Shown: positions 23,641 to 36,600 of the stretch, piece after piece
Layout of the letters: every line of letters begins with the position of its first letter
Numbering within the stretch: position 1 is the stretch's first letter
Notes under the pieces: model-generated
Databases searched by the model: none
What the model saw: the letters and a program-made list of their open reading frames with translations, nothing else
What the model was told of the DNA's origin: nothing
Translations under genes and position numbers: made by a program
Source: Pomphorhynchus laevis
Lineage: Eukaryota > Acanthocephala > Palaeacanthocephala > Echinorhynchida > Pomphorhynchidae
Assembly (NCBI GenBank): GCA_012934845.2
Contig: WNNJ02002011.1
Span: 248,001 to 312,000 of the forward strand
Length of the DNA: 64,000 nucleotides
Direction of reading: 5' to 3'

Positions 23641-25783
23641 GGTACTTTTTGTGTCTGTGTGATCGTAGTAGCTCGATTATAGCTGATTTATAAAAAAATA
23701 AATTTTAACTATATAATGATATGAAATATATGTTTCGATACTGATAAAATGTATATTGTTAAAACGAGTATTATCGGTTTGACACTTTCAAGATCTCTAA
23801 AACATATTACATTTTGCACTATTTTAGAGCTTGCATCCACTGTAGAAATGTTACGCTGAATAAACTTATTTTAGTAGTCGAAAATTATATTTTAATTTTT
23901 AAGCAAAGCAAATGATGACGTCATGACTTCGTTAATTAAAAAAAATGGGAAATCAAAATTATAACGTCATAATAATATTGGCAAGCTTTAACTCACTATA
24001 TAAATAGACTGCTTTATTCTTCAACCGCTATAATGATTTTTATGATAAAACTTAAACAATAATTTTATGATTTTAATCAACTTATGATTTTAAATTATAA
24101 TTTATGCAAACAAAATCAATGTCATTTTGTATTTTTTTATTTTTGAAATGTACAATTATTTTAGTTCTATAAGAATAATTGATTATTTTTATAACATTCA
24201 TTTAAACAATAAAAGTCGGTGTTTAGACAATAAAAATTAGAAACTTCTATTTTTTAATCGGGAAGAATTTGATGAAAAACATCAAATTTTATAAAAATAA
24301 CAGAAATCCCAATTTTATTTTAAGTCTTCAACGTTTTATATCTTTCAGTATATCACAACATATGCTCTCTTTGAATTGCCTTTAGCGATTTGTTTCTCTA
24401 TTTATCTCTCTTGTCTGGTCCATTAATTCCCTTTTACCCTCATTTACTCCCTTTAACTCATTTTTATCACCTTTACACCCTTTAACTCTCATTCGTTCCG
24501 AAAACCCAATTTATCATCTTTAACTTCTATTCAGAAACTAGTTGATATTGAAAAATAACATGCAAATAACATAAAAATAAGAAAGTTATTAAATAAGTAG
24601 TTGAGTAATTAAATAATTACTGATGTTTTTCATGTATATTTTTAATGAATACGATATAATATATTAAATAATATTAATAATTAATATTATTAAATATTAA
24701 ATATTTATATCAATATTAATATTTAATATTAATAATTAAATAATGAGATTTTAAGATTTAACATAATATGTAATGATTTTGGTTTAATAATAAAATTAAA
24801 ATAATATAATAATATATTATATTATAATATAATTTTAATTATTATAATAATTATATTATAATATAATTATTATAATAATAATTTAATAATATGTAATGAT
24901 ATTGACTTTATTCACAATCATTACTATAAAAATAAAATCAAACGGAAAATAACTAAATATATGAATCATCAATGCAATATTGAAAATATATTTAATTAAT
25001 TCAATTTTTAATTTATAGTATGGATTAGTTACAGAAACCTCAATTAAGTGATTAATTGATCCTCAATTAAGTGAGTCAATAAAAAATTGACTCACTATCG
25101 AATATCATAATTCGGTTGTGAGTGAATAGCTAATCTATTAACGTTGGATATGGGATGAAACCTGATTACATTGCAATTCATGATGATACATAATTTTTCT
25201 TCCATTCCATAATACATAAAGATTGAGTTATAAAAATACTTTTTGAATTTGAGATATTTCCAATTTTTAAATTTATACTACAAAATATGTGTCATCATTT
25301 AAGTGATCTGATTTATATCATATTTTTATTTGATATAAAAATGTCTCTCATTTTTGTATTGTGCGTAGATAGTTAAATCTTCATAGATGCTCAAATACAG
25401 ACCTGAGAGTTGGCTTCTCCAATTACAATTCGCTTGTTTGAGAACTAAGAATCATATGAAATTTTAAAGAAGTTTTATAAACAAGGTTTAACAAATGTTT
25501 GTAACCCAAGTTTTACAAGGTTTTCGATAAAAGCAAAAGCCTTTGAAATGTTATGACCTTGAATACATTGTATATTAATCATAGTATACATATATCTATT
25601 AGTCATTGTAATAAATATAAAAATATCATATCAAAATATCGGGTTTTAAAAATTCTTTTTATGTACTATAAGCATAGTACATAATATAATGAGCATATTA
25701 CGTAAACATCAGTACATAATATGTAGTCTCAGTTAAGTAATCTTATTCCTTTAATGAAGTCTTTTAATCGCACTTGTTCTTAC
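23641..25783. other. Non-coding DNA, AT repeats and a pyrimidine tract
   Basis: AT palindromic low complexity at 24650-24900. A pyrimidine-rich tract at about 24420-24490 has repeated ctttaactc and tttaccctc phrases. No coding evidence. Confidence 0.45.
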
Positions 25784-25851
25784 GTTGTAATAGTGCGCAT
25801 TGCTATCACCGGTAGTCAGCAATGGTTGAAATTCGAAAGTTTTCATTGTTT
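25784..25851 (-). CDS. Candidate internal exon, function uncertain
   Basis: A 68-nt minus-strand exon with acceptor taacag and donor GTAAGA reads TMKTFEFQPLLTTGDSNAHY, then YN. Its wording is superficially like the N-terminus of class I fumarases (F-x-Y-x-PLF-x-x-G), but the continuation expected in that family is not present. I therefore give no product. It may be an upstream exon of the gene ending at 22662. Confidence 0.3.
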
Positions 25852-26119
25852 CTGTTAATATAGCTAATTAATACAGCTAGCTCTACATGCTTATCATTTT
25901 CTGTTAATTTGTACGCAACTACTCATATCTTACACTTAGACGAATTCGAATGACATGGGCAATATGATCAGATACGATATTTATAGTTACTTCTGGTAAT
26001 GATGATGAATGCGTCAAAATAGAAGTATCAATTCAAAATAACTGACCTTGATCTATTTTTTGATATTTTGGAGTAGGATAAATAAATTTAATCCTACCAA
26101 ATTTGATCTTAAATAAACT

Positions 26120-26243
26120 CATTTATATTTATACTTTGATACCTGCGTCATCAAAAACAAAACGTCTTGTTTCTGATGATGAATCCAAACTAGGCATTTT
26201 GTTTTTGATGATGCTAGCAACAGGTAGCAAAATATAAATGCGT
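26120..26243. repeat. Foldback with ~45-bp arms
   Basis: Arms near 26120-26165 and 26197-26241: catttatatttatactttga...catcaaaaacaaaac pairs with gttttgtttttgatgatg...caaaatataaatg, with a few mismatches and about 30 bp between. Probably a MITE-like remnant. Confidence 0.6.
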
Positions 26244-26344
26244 TTTTATTTAAAAAATAAATTTAAAATGGTTCTCTTTAAATTATTTTTTTATTTTGAA
26301 ACCGGTTCAATCACCCGGCCCTGACTCGATAAGCTAATAAAGAC

Positions 26345-26431
26345 CCTAATGCACTTTTGGATGTTGTTTAATCTGGCTTCTTTACCAGGAGATTTGAGTG
26401 GATGTTCTTTTGATGCAAGTATATTTTCAGT
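26345..26431 (-). CDS. Candidate internal exon, function unknown
   Basis: The 87-nt minus frame (29 codons, phase 0-0) reads TENILASKEHPLKSPGKEAR, then LNNIQKCIR, between a tcgtag acceptor and a weak GTCTTT donor. Lys-rich and hydrophilic. The splice donor is poor, so this could be a chance frame. Confidence 0.25.
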
Positions 26432-27600
26432 CTACGACCAGTATTACGTCAACAGTGATCCATTGTCGGCCTAAAACTACAAGGAAACGAGCAAGTTATC
26501 CAAATATAACTAACGAATTTCTTTATTTGAGCACAGCAGTTTAGTTCCTATGATTTTTTGGCATCTAGGTAATTGGCAGTAGATCAAATGCATTGTTGAA
26601 ATTTATCGTTTCAACACTAAACATATCATTCTTATTAAAGTACTCGAATATCATCGTTTTTTAAACCGCAAAATCGCCTTTGTTATTATGAAAACCGAAT
26701 TTGCATGTTTGGGAATAATATTTAAAAAAAAATAAATTTTTTTAAAAATAAAATAATTTTCATTTTTTTGTGTTCGAAACATTTTGATATTTCAAATTGT
26801 TTCGTTGCTCACTTATTCTTCATGTAAAGTAATAAGGAAATTGTTTAAGATAAATATAAATAGCAGGACGAATAGAGATATCATGCATACAACTATTCTA
26901 AGGGCCAGTTTGTAAAAAGCTCCGCTTAGCTATTTACATTGAGATTTGTTAGCCATTACTTCTTGACTTGAGTTTAACCGGATTATTATTTTTGATCGGC
27001 TCAACCAATAATATAAATTTCACATTTATATGAAACAGTATGTTATGTGAAACCAATTTGTTTATATTTATAAATATTTCAAATATGAAAACGTATTTCA
27101 TAGTTTACATGTAACTAATTTAATGATTAATAACTAATTTAATATATTTAATAACTAATTTTTATATAATTTTCATCAAGATCGATAAGTACATCGTCAA
27201 TGAATTATTATTTATTCATTTCAGTTATTTATGTATAAAATCACTATAACTTATCATATAGCCAAGTTCGATTAGAAATTTTGTTATTCTTGAGAATAGA
27301 TGCGAATGAATTGTTACTTTTGAAATAAACCTCATATTTGTTTAGTTAATTTCCGCTTCCCAGTTAAACGCCTAAAATGCAATCTCGCTTGGAATTTGGT
27401 AATCGATTAAAAAAACGTGATTCGTTAACACAACCACATAAGCTTATGTAATGGTTAACTTATAATAAATAATTAAATCTCCATTGGTCATTCAAATATA
27501 CAATATGAAAATGAAATATTAAAATATAACAAATGACTATAACACAAATATCATAAGAAAAATATTATTTTGTAAATTTATTCCAACTATTTTAAGATAA
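26432..27600. other. AT-rich intergenic DNA
   Basis: No supported feature. The short frame starting at 27378 (MQSRLEFGNRLKKRD) has no splice or family support. Confidence 0.4.
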
Positions 27601-30600
27601 TTAAAGAACTCTTAATTTATTAATATTTTGTAAATGTTTCTTGATGTTTTTAACTTGCATTGACAATTGTTCTGTTTCGTTCTTAACGACTTGAAAATCA
27701 TGAAGTTTCGTGCTATCTATATTGCCAGTCTGTTTTCTTTCCTCCCTAATTCGATTTAAAAGTGATCTCTGTAAATCTGTTATTACTTCATTGATCTATA
27801 AAGTAGAAATTTAGTTAAACTTAAATAAGTAAAAAATTATTAATCCACGAAAATGCTTATATTTTTCATTTAATTAAGTACATTTTATGGTGAACGTAGG
27901 CACAGGTAGCGATTTTGAATATTGAGATAATTAATCAGTTCAATTTATTGGTTTTCACTTACGTTTCAATAATACACCCTGACTACTTACGGCACTATTG
28001 CCACATCCTATAAAATGTATACATTCTATATATAATATAAATATTATCGCAGCCTGCCCCAAGCTGATAGGTAAACTAATAAACGTTTACTAATAAGTAA
28101 ACTGGACAACAGACATAACTGGGTATTGGAAACCATCACAGTCCATCAGCAATAAAATTTCTAGACCGATCTCTGTTTATTTAGTTTCATCAGTAGGGTC
28201 AAAACATTAAAATATTTTAATATTTTGATATTATATAACTTAGATTTATTTAAAGTAAGAATTAACAAAGATTACATTTTTATGAATCAGATAAAAATCA
28301 ATTTTTATGAATAAATTTACTCATAAATATACGATGCATCCAAAAAGGAAATAAAAATCATCAACTTGAATTGCCATGTTTTTGACTAAATAATATACGA
28401 TGTATCAGAATAAGGATTAGAGGTCATCAGTATGACCTGCTATGTTATCAGGTTTCGGCAAATATTCCTCGACCAAGCACAGTTTCGGGACCAAATATAT
28501 GCTAATAACGTATTTCCACTGATGAAATTTGATTATCTAGTATCTTATTCTAATACAAAGCATATTATGTATTATCCATAAACATTTTTTCGCCTAAGAG
28601 TTTAAATTTATTTTTAATAATATTTTGTTGATTTAAATATTGCAAATTTAATATTTTTTAATATTAAGATGATTTATACTTCTCAAACATTCATCAAACT
28701 TGCTTTAAAATTAGCAGAAAATTTGGTTGATTTACTAATCAATTTTATAGTAACCTAGTTTACAATATGCATATATAAAATTATTTAAATTATTTTGAAG
28801 AAAACCAATATCGTTACAAATTGTTGCAATTCTTAAAATTTAGTTATTTAATGTATTATATTAAATATTAAACCTACATTTTTGCATGAATGGTCATGCA
28901 AAAATATGTTTCTTGTAAATTTAAATATGTTATCTTTACGATATAAATTAAAAGTAGCTTTTATATAAGTTACTGTTCATATCTAAATATTAACCTTTTA
29001 TTATCAATATAAGTTTTATTAAGAATAAGGATACCTGCATGAATTTGTTAACTTATTTAACAAATATATTTCATATCTTAAATAGAATATATCTTAGTTA
29101 AAATAGTTGAAATATATCTTGCATCAAGTTAAAATTAAAAATTAAAATTTAAAATAAAAATCAATTTTTATGAATTGATTAATAAATAACAGACGATGAA
29201 TCGTAGATAGACTTTGCTGCAATATTACGAAATATTACGAAACATAATATTAATATAACATAACATATTACGAAATTTGTTATGATAATTGGCACTAATA
29301 TATTATAATTGGCACATATATTATAATATATCGTTACATATCGTTTATATCTATATATTGTTTAGAATTTAGAGAAAATAAAAATAATAATTTTAATTAC
29401 TCTAGCAAATGCGAATATTAAATACCGAATATGAAACATAAAATATTAAAATAATCAAAATTCAGTTTTTAATAAACAAAAAATAATTAATTAATAAAAA
29501 TAATTAAAATTTAATCATTAAATAGATATTGAATTATTAGTAAAATTCTCACAATTTAATAATATTAATTTTATTAATATTAAATTAATTAAATATCGAT
29601 TTAAATGATTGCATTTTTATTACTTACTTGTCGTGCTTCCTCTTTAACTTTGTTTAATGTGGCATTTTTTCCAGCTATTTGATTTTTCTTCGATATAATC
29701 ATTTCCGCCAAAATACCAACCTTCACGTAATTTCGCTTACGCTTTTCTTGCAAGTTTACTATATTCTGTTACAACACACAATCAATTACCGCTAATAAGA
29801 CATCCTGATTTATTTTAAATCAGGATATTTATTTATTTATTTATTTTATGTGATTATTTTTAAAATTAATCGAGACAAAATTTGTTAATAACAAATTTTA
29901 AGAAAAATAAGTGACTGTTTAAATTGCAAATAACTGTATGTTGTAGACATTTTGAGATACATTTTGCATGCCATACAATTATTTATATCGAACTCGCTGT
30001 GGTTTTAAAAGTTATTTTCTATAATTGAAAAATTTTATATTAAAATTATAATGTTAAATATTACGGATGAAATTTGTATAATAATATGTAGTAAGAATAT
30101 CATTTGAAAAATAATCATCGCAAACAATAATCATCGTACAAAAATTTTAGTACAAAAGATTTTATCAGCGAAATATAAAAAATAAAACAGTATTTTGTTG
30201 AAGCTGTTCCAAAATACTAAAGTTATATCTTTGTTGCCTTTCATTATCTTCTTATTGCTTTTAATATAAATCGATTTTTATATGAGCCTTCGTTTCCAAT
30301 CACTGCCTAGGTCAATTGATCAACCACTGATTTACGCACGATCATCGTATTGACCTAGATAATGCCAGAATAATCGAAATATAAAGTGATTGGAAACGAA
30401 GGTCAATATAAGGATCGATTTATAGTAAAAGCAATGGGACGATAATGAAAGGCAACAAAGATGACTGAAGCTTAAGGATACCAATAACAAATTTGAAGTT
30501 GAAGGATAACATATATTCTTTCAGAATACACTTGTATATAATACTAATGGACCAGTTGCTACACGGAGAGAAATACCAACTCCTGAAGATAGCTATTGCA

Positions 30601-33600
30601 AAGTCGAAAGCTAGAGAACATTATATTTATTGTACTTGATTGCATCTGTGAGCTGAAATTTCTTTCTGGTTGTGGCACGATATTATCCTCACAAGTGTTC
30701 ATCTTATTTTTGATAATCAGTACGCTACTAATCGGTCTGGGTAGGTCTCATCAGCTGCTGACCCAGACCTACATTTCACGTTTCGACCCTTATTATCTGC
30801 TTTCTCCGTACACTGATGCTGATCGGATTTGAACTCAGGACGTCCGTATCGCGATTTAACGTTACATCCACTAGTAATATACAGAAATATAGTAATATAA
30901 AGTAATATACAGAAATGTATATCTACACCACTGGAGCAGCCAGCCTAGTGGATGTAACATTAAATCGCGATACAGACGTCCTGAGTTCAAATCCGATCAA
31001 CATCAGTCTACGGAGAAAGCAGATAATAAGGGTCGAAACGTAAAATTTAGGTCTGGGTCAGCAGCTGATGAGACCTACCCAGACCGATATTATTAGCGTA
31101 CTGCTGTATCACAAATAAGATTATATTTATAATTGAATTTCTCTTGATGTAAAAAATTAAAATTAAAGTACATTTTTCATTGAATGTAATCTTAAATGAT
31201 ATAAAATTTTGTTTCAAATTTTTGATAATAACATTTTTAAATTTAAAGTCAAAATATGTGGCTTTAGATAAATGATTTGATCGGTAAAACCAAGTTGGAT
31301 CAATGATAATTTTGATTTTAAAATCAAAATTGTATGATAAACTAGTTATTCACACAATAAGATAATAATTTAAAGTGAAAACGTAAAAGGTTTTTTAATA
31401 TGACTTTGTTATTTTTATATTACTTTTAGAAACTTAAAATTTATTAAAAAATATAATAATAATGTAACAAAATACGATGATCGAATTGCCTATATATAGA
31501 GAAAGCAAATCCGCTTGACTTTACTTTGAACTGAGGATACAGTACGAATACAAGGAATATACTCAAACATGTTGTCAAGATCCAATATAAAAACGGTCAT
31601 TACATAGAGAACAATATATTCATTATTGTTTATTTCTCTCGATGTATAAAAATAAAATCAAAGAACATTTTTCATCGAATGTAATCTTAAATGATATAAG
31701 CAAAATTTAATAACTCGGTATTTTTGTGAACTGGTATAACATGTGCCAGAATAAAAATAGAGATTGCAGATCATCAGAATGAACTGCCATATTATCAGAC
31801 ATTCAAAATATATCATCTCGTTTGACGTAATAAGACCTAACTGTAAGCAAACAAATCATTGAAATATATTTTATTTGTTTATTTTATTTTATTTTGTGAT
31901 TAATAATTTAATCACAAAATCTAAATTAAAAAATTAGTAACTCAAATATTTTATTAGATTTAATCACAACAAGGGTTTTAACGGCAGTATCCATGGGGCC
32001 ATTAAAGTAAAGATTGGTCTGCTCGCTTGTTGTACGATTCAAAAAAGGAAACTACACATTTAAATAAAAATATAAATAATATAAAAGTAAAATTATCCGT
32101 TTGATTAAGTCAGTATATTTTCAGTAAACATAATTCAGGTTGTTATGCATTAATGTGTTTACTCGCATTCTTAATTACGGAAAAGTCATACACATAAATG
32201 GGGTCCAATAATTTATCCCGTTTTAACTATTTTATATATAAATAGTAAATATATGCAGAAAATGTGTCGAAACATATTCCGGTGAATGAATTAAATATAG
32301 CATAACAATCTTCAATCGTTTAACAGTATTTTCCGTCGAAAATAGGGGTGGCTGAATCATATGATCAAAAAAGAGGGCAAAACAGTTAGATACTGATATC
32401 TTATTCATTTTCTTTTCATTTATTGTTTGTATTCATACATTGCTTTTCATTTATTTAACCTTCAGATCATGACACCACCAAGTTTCTCGATCCAATGTGC
32501 TCAAGCTTTCTTGCAACTCGCTATTCTATGAACTGATATGCGGTATATGTCCAGATGTTTTCGTGTCGCTTTATATAACCAAACCACTTAAGTGTCTTTC
32601 TTTCGACTATATAAACTATTCTCGAAATCCTTATTTGGTTCAATAACTCATAGTTTTTAACGATATCTTTCATGGAGATACTTTTGTTTAGTGTCCTGAC
32701 ATCTTATTTTTCATCAGTTAGGTTTTCTATTTATATATTATTTTGATGCGAATGAAGGAAATGAAGATAGTGCATTTTGTTTTAAGTGAGAGTCCTAGTT
32801 TGTAAATAGGTCATTATATTTTACAAAACTTTACCCAAACTGTGCGTGCTCTCACAAACGTTAACAGTTAATTCCCGAGATAACAGAATAAAATTTGCAA
32901 TTCTGTAAAATCCCGAGAATTAAAATTTTCAAATGTTATTGCTTTTATAGAAAAACAAATTGCTAGTATTAGCATTGATATGATTTGATAGGGTAATTTG
33001 CAGTTATAGTCTTAATTTGTTTGCTAATGTAATAACTCAGTTTATTTGTAAAATTAAATGAATTGCTAATTAAATTCGGATTTTATATATTTTAAATGCA
33101 CTTCTAACTTAAATAATTATATTTTAAGTACCATATTTGCTTCACACATGTCATGTTGAACATTTGCAAGGCTCTCTTTAGACATTCTTGGTGGCTGAAA
33201 CTTATCCATAATCGCCGCGTGTCTCAAAGTAGGTAGCTGAGTGCCAAATTCGACAAGAAATTTATCCATGTATTTGATGTACTTTAGATACATTCGACGA
33301 TATTCTTTTTCGGCTTCAATTAATCTTTTCATCTCATCACTTACAGGATGCTATTTATATTAAATAATTTTTGTATATAAATTATTAAATTTTTTAAAGG
33401 GTGATTATTTTGTTATAGATTTCATTTATTTATAAAGGAAATTTCGTATTTCTAAATCATATATAATGGTGGTGAACGGATGTGCTGAGTAAACAATATA
33501 TTCTAAATCAGTATATATTTAAAAAAAAATTAAATATATAACGAGCGAATAGATAAGAAGTGAAATCGTTCATTTCAAATTAATTACAAAGATCATATTT

Positions 33601-36600
33601 AAAAATTAGAATTTAATAATAAAATATATCCTGAAATTATTAACAGAATTTTAACTGTAACTTGAAATGAATTTTTAGTTTTGCCTTTTGAATATAAGTA
33701 TAGTAGCGATTTTGTTTATATGACTATCTGTTTTTACCTATCCAAATTTCCGTAACAATTCAGACAAGGATTTTTCCACGGATCTGCGGGATATTTGGTC
33801 TCGCTGCTAAGTTTGGTAGATAAATAGGGTCCGAAACTTAATAATATTGCAGTTATATCATTTTAACTCTAATCTTGACTACATCCTATATTATTTATTA
33901 CTCGATTTATAACGGTACTGGATTATAAAATTATTTTTAAGATAAAGATATTTTCATATATTAAAACAATAGACTCAATAATAAAGTCATATACTGATAA
34001 ATTAGCTGTACAATCGAGATGGCAGTATAATGCTTAAGTATTTATAATTTGCCACAAATTTTAGCTGTTCATTAAGTAATGTTGGTCAGTCCGACAAAGA
34101 AGTCCTTCTCTACAGAACTTCATGACTCTCGATTTATTTATGTACTTAGCTGATTGCAATCGAAAAATTTAAGCGATTATAAATTATCAGAGATGATCAC
34201 CAGATCGTCTGCGGAAAGAGTAACTCTAATGTTATTTGTTTTGCATCAACTAGATAATTTTTTATAATTCAATTGTCATATAAAAATAGAAATATCTAAA
34301 TCTTAAAATGAATTTTTATAACCAGAATTTTTATGAACCAATTAATAGATAATATTTTAATATTTTAATATTTTAATATAATTATTTTAATATTTTAATA
34401 TAATTATTTTAATATTAATATTTTAATATATTAATATTTTAATATATTAATATTTTAATATAATTATTTTAATATTAATATTAATATTTTAATATATTAA
34501 TATTTTAATATAAATATTAATATTTTAATATATTAACATTATTAATATTAATATTATAAGTATTAAAATATTACTTTAATATTTTAAGTGTTTAATAAAC
34601 AATGAATAATTTATAATTTAATTATTAAATAAATATTAACTGAAATAATTGCATCAACTAGATAAATTTTTTTATAATTCAATTGTCATATAAGAATATA
34701 AATATCTAAATCTTAAAATGAATTTTTATAACCCAGAATTTTTATGAACCAATTAATAGATAATATTTTAATAAATATTTAATATTTTTACAGTAAAATC
34801 TTTATATTTATCTTGTACACAATCTTTGCAAAACATGATTATTTTTCTATTTAGTACACTATAAGTAATTCAAAAATAATTGATTGTGAATAAGGAGCAT
34901 TCAAAAGTCGAACAACTTTTTTCTTTGTCGCGAAAAAGGAGCACATATCTTGAAAGAATGGTGGAGGTCGAGCTTGCCCGTTATTAATAACACCCGTTAT
35001 TCTCTCATGTTATGGTGGAAACGGCAAGGAATGCACAACACTGTTCCAAAAGATATCAGGTGAAACGGATCGGAAACCCCGGACTTTGTACGCGGATGAA
35101 ATTCGAAAACTACGATCTCGCATCGGCGTGCTTCTCGCAAAGGTGTGTTCGCACTGCACCCGCGCTCAACGTTCTGCAATCCATCGTCCTTGCGGAATTT
35201 ATTGTCCACATTGATCTGATTGAATAAATTAATTAAAGGACCCATTTTTAAAAAATAATAAAATTGTAAATGCAGCGTCTTATAGATTTTACTATTTCCT
35301 CCCTGTTTTGTTCATATAAAACAATAAGTTATCGTGAATTTTTAAACAAAGTTTGAATTATCAATACTAAACAACTGTTTGATAAACAAGTAAAAAAGAA
35401 AGATCACATTTATTATAGTAACATTTAATTATTGCAATTTTTATCGATGGATTTAAACTTAAAGCATAATAATCAACAAATATTATTATACTTTATTAAT
35501 TAAACACTTCGAATACTTTCATGTTGTATTACAGATTAACATTTGGTGATTATTTATTAGAAAAATAATTGATTATGGAAAAATTAATAAAATATTTATG
35601 ATAGCAAATAATTAATAAATCCTAATAAGTAATAAATAAAAGATAAACGTATTTACACACTATCTTTAAATTTGTAATATTGTAAATAAAACATTTATAA
35701 ACGAATAACTTAAAAAATATTCAATTATACTTTTTGCTTACTTTAAATTCAAGATTACGTATTTTATATATTAAAAATTATAAAATAAATAAAAATAAGT
35801 AAATAAATTGTTTACTTTAAATTCAAGTTTGATTATGATCAATTTAGCTAGCTGAGTTTTCGTAGTTTTTACATATTTTCACGAATAATTTAAAAAATAT
35901 TCGATTATACTTTTTGCTTAACTTAAATTCAAATTTAATTTTAATGTTTTAAAATACCAATAAATTATATCTTAAAATTTGCCACAAATCCGTTATTTTT
36001 TCATTTATTCAATTCAAATTACTCAGTAAATATTAATAAGTGATACATAAATGACTTAGAACAAAACCCATACCATTTTAGTTTCAATTTAATGGATTAA
36101 AACAAAAATCTTATTTATGAACAGTAATGCTAATTAGCAATAAATCAGTTAACGCTGCCAATCAGTTAACGCTGTTAAGTATGACTATTCAGATAGTCAT
36201 GTTCAGACACCTATTGCCGATGATGATCTGTGGACATATTTGTCAGTTGGTCACAGAATCGTCTAGCAAATATGAACGTTCAATTTTCCCAAATGAATTT
36301 TTTTTGTTGTGAATTATTTTTAATATTGAGAAATATTCTTACTGTTGATAAATATTAGCACAAGTGCAGCAGTCTTTTTTTTATCAAAAACACAAACAAA
36401 TTTATAACTAAAAACATTTTTTATCGAATTCGTTTTCTCCATTTAACTTGTTAATTTTGATTTTATCTCTTTAACGACATCTTAAGAAAGTTTTGTCTAC
36501 TAATCAATTTGGATCCCTCAATAGAAATTGACCGAATTGGTGTAAATTACCATACAAAAAATAAAAGTATCGAAAACTAAAAGTAATTAGAAACAAACAT

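Noticed and set aside
28404-28470. CGAAAC and CTGATGA boxes in R1 as another hammerhead
   Set aside because: Order is permuted, there is no GAAA after the core, and no stem I partner could be found.
30983-30994. Possible tRNA gene
   Set aside because: B-box and A-box-like motifs are present, but no cloverleaf acceptor stem; it is a SINE head.
34997-35245. Opposing open frames first suspected as a ribosomal protein L34 pseudogene
   Set aside because: The plus-strand third frame aligns with the family C LINE tail at 38040 and 58175, which explains the higher GC better.
36127-36312. Plus-strand frame and an alternative frame reading DSHVQTPIADDDLWTYLSVG
   Set aside because: No good acceptor/donor pair and no family; too short to call.
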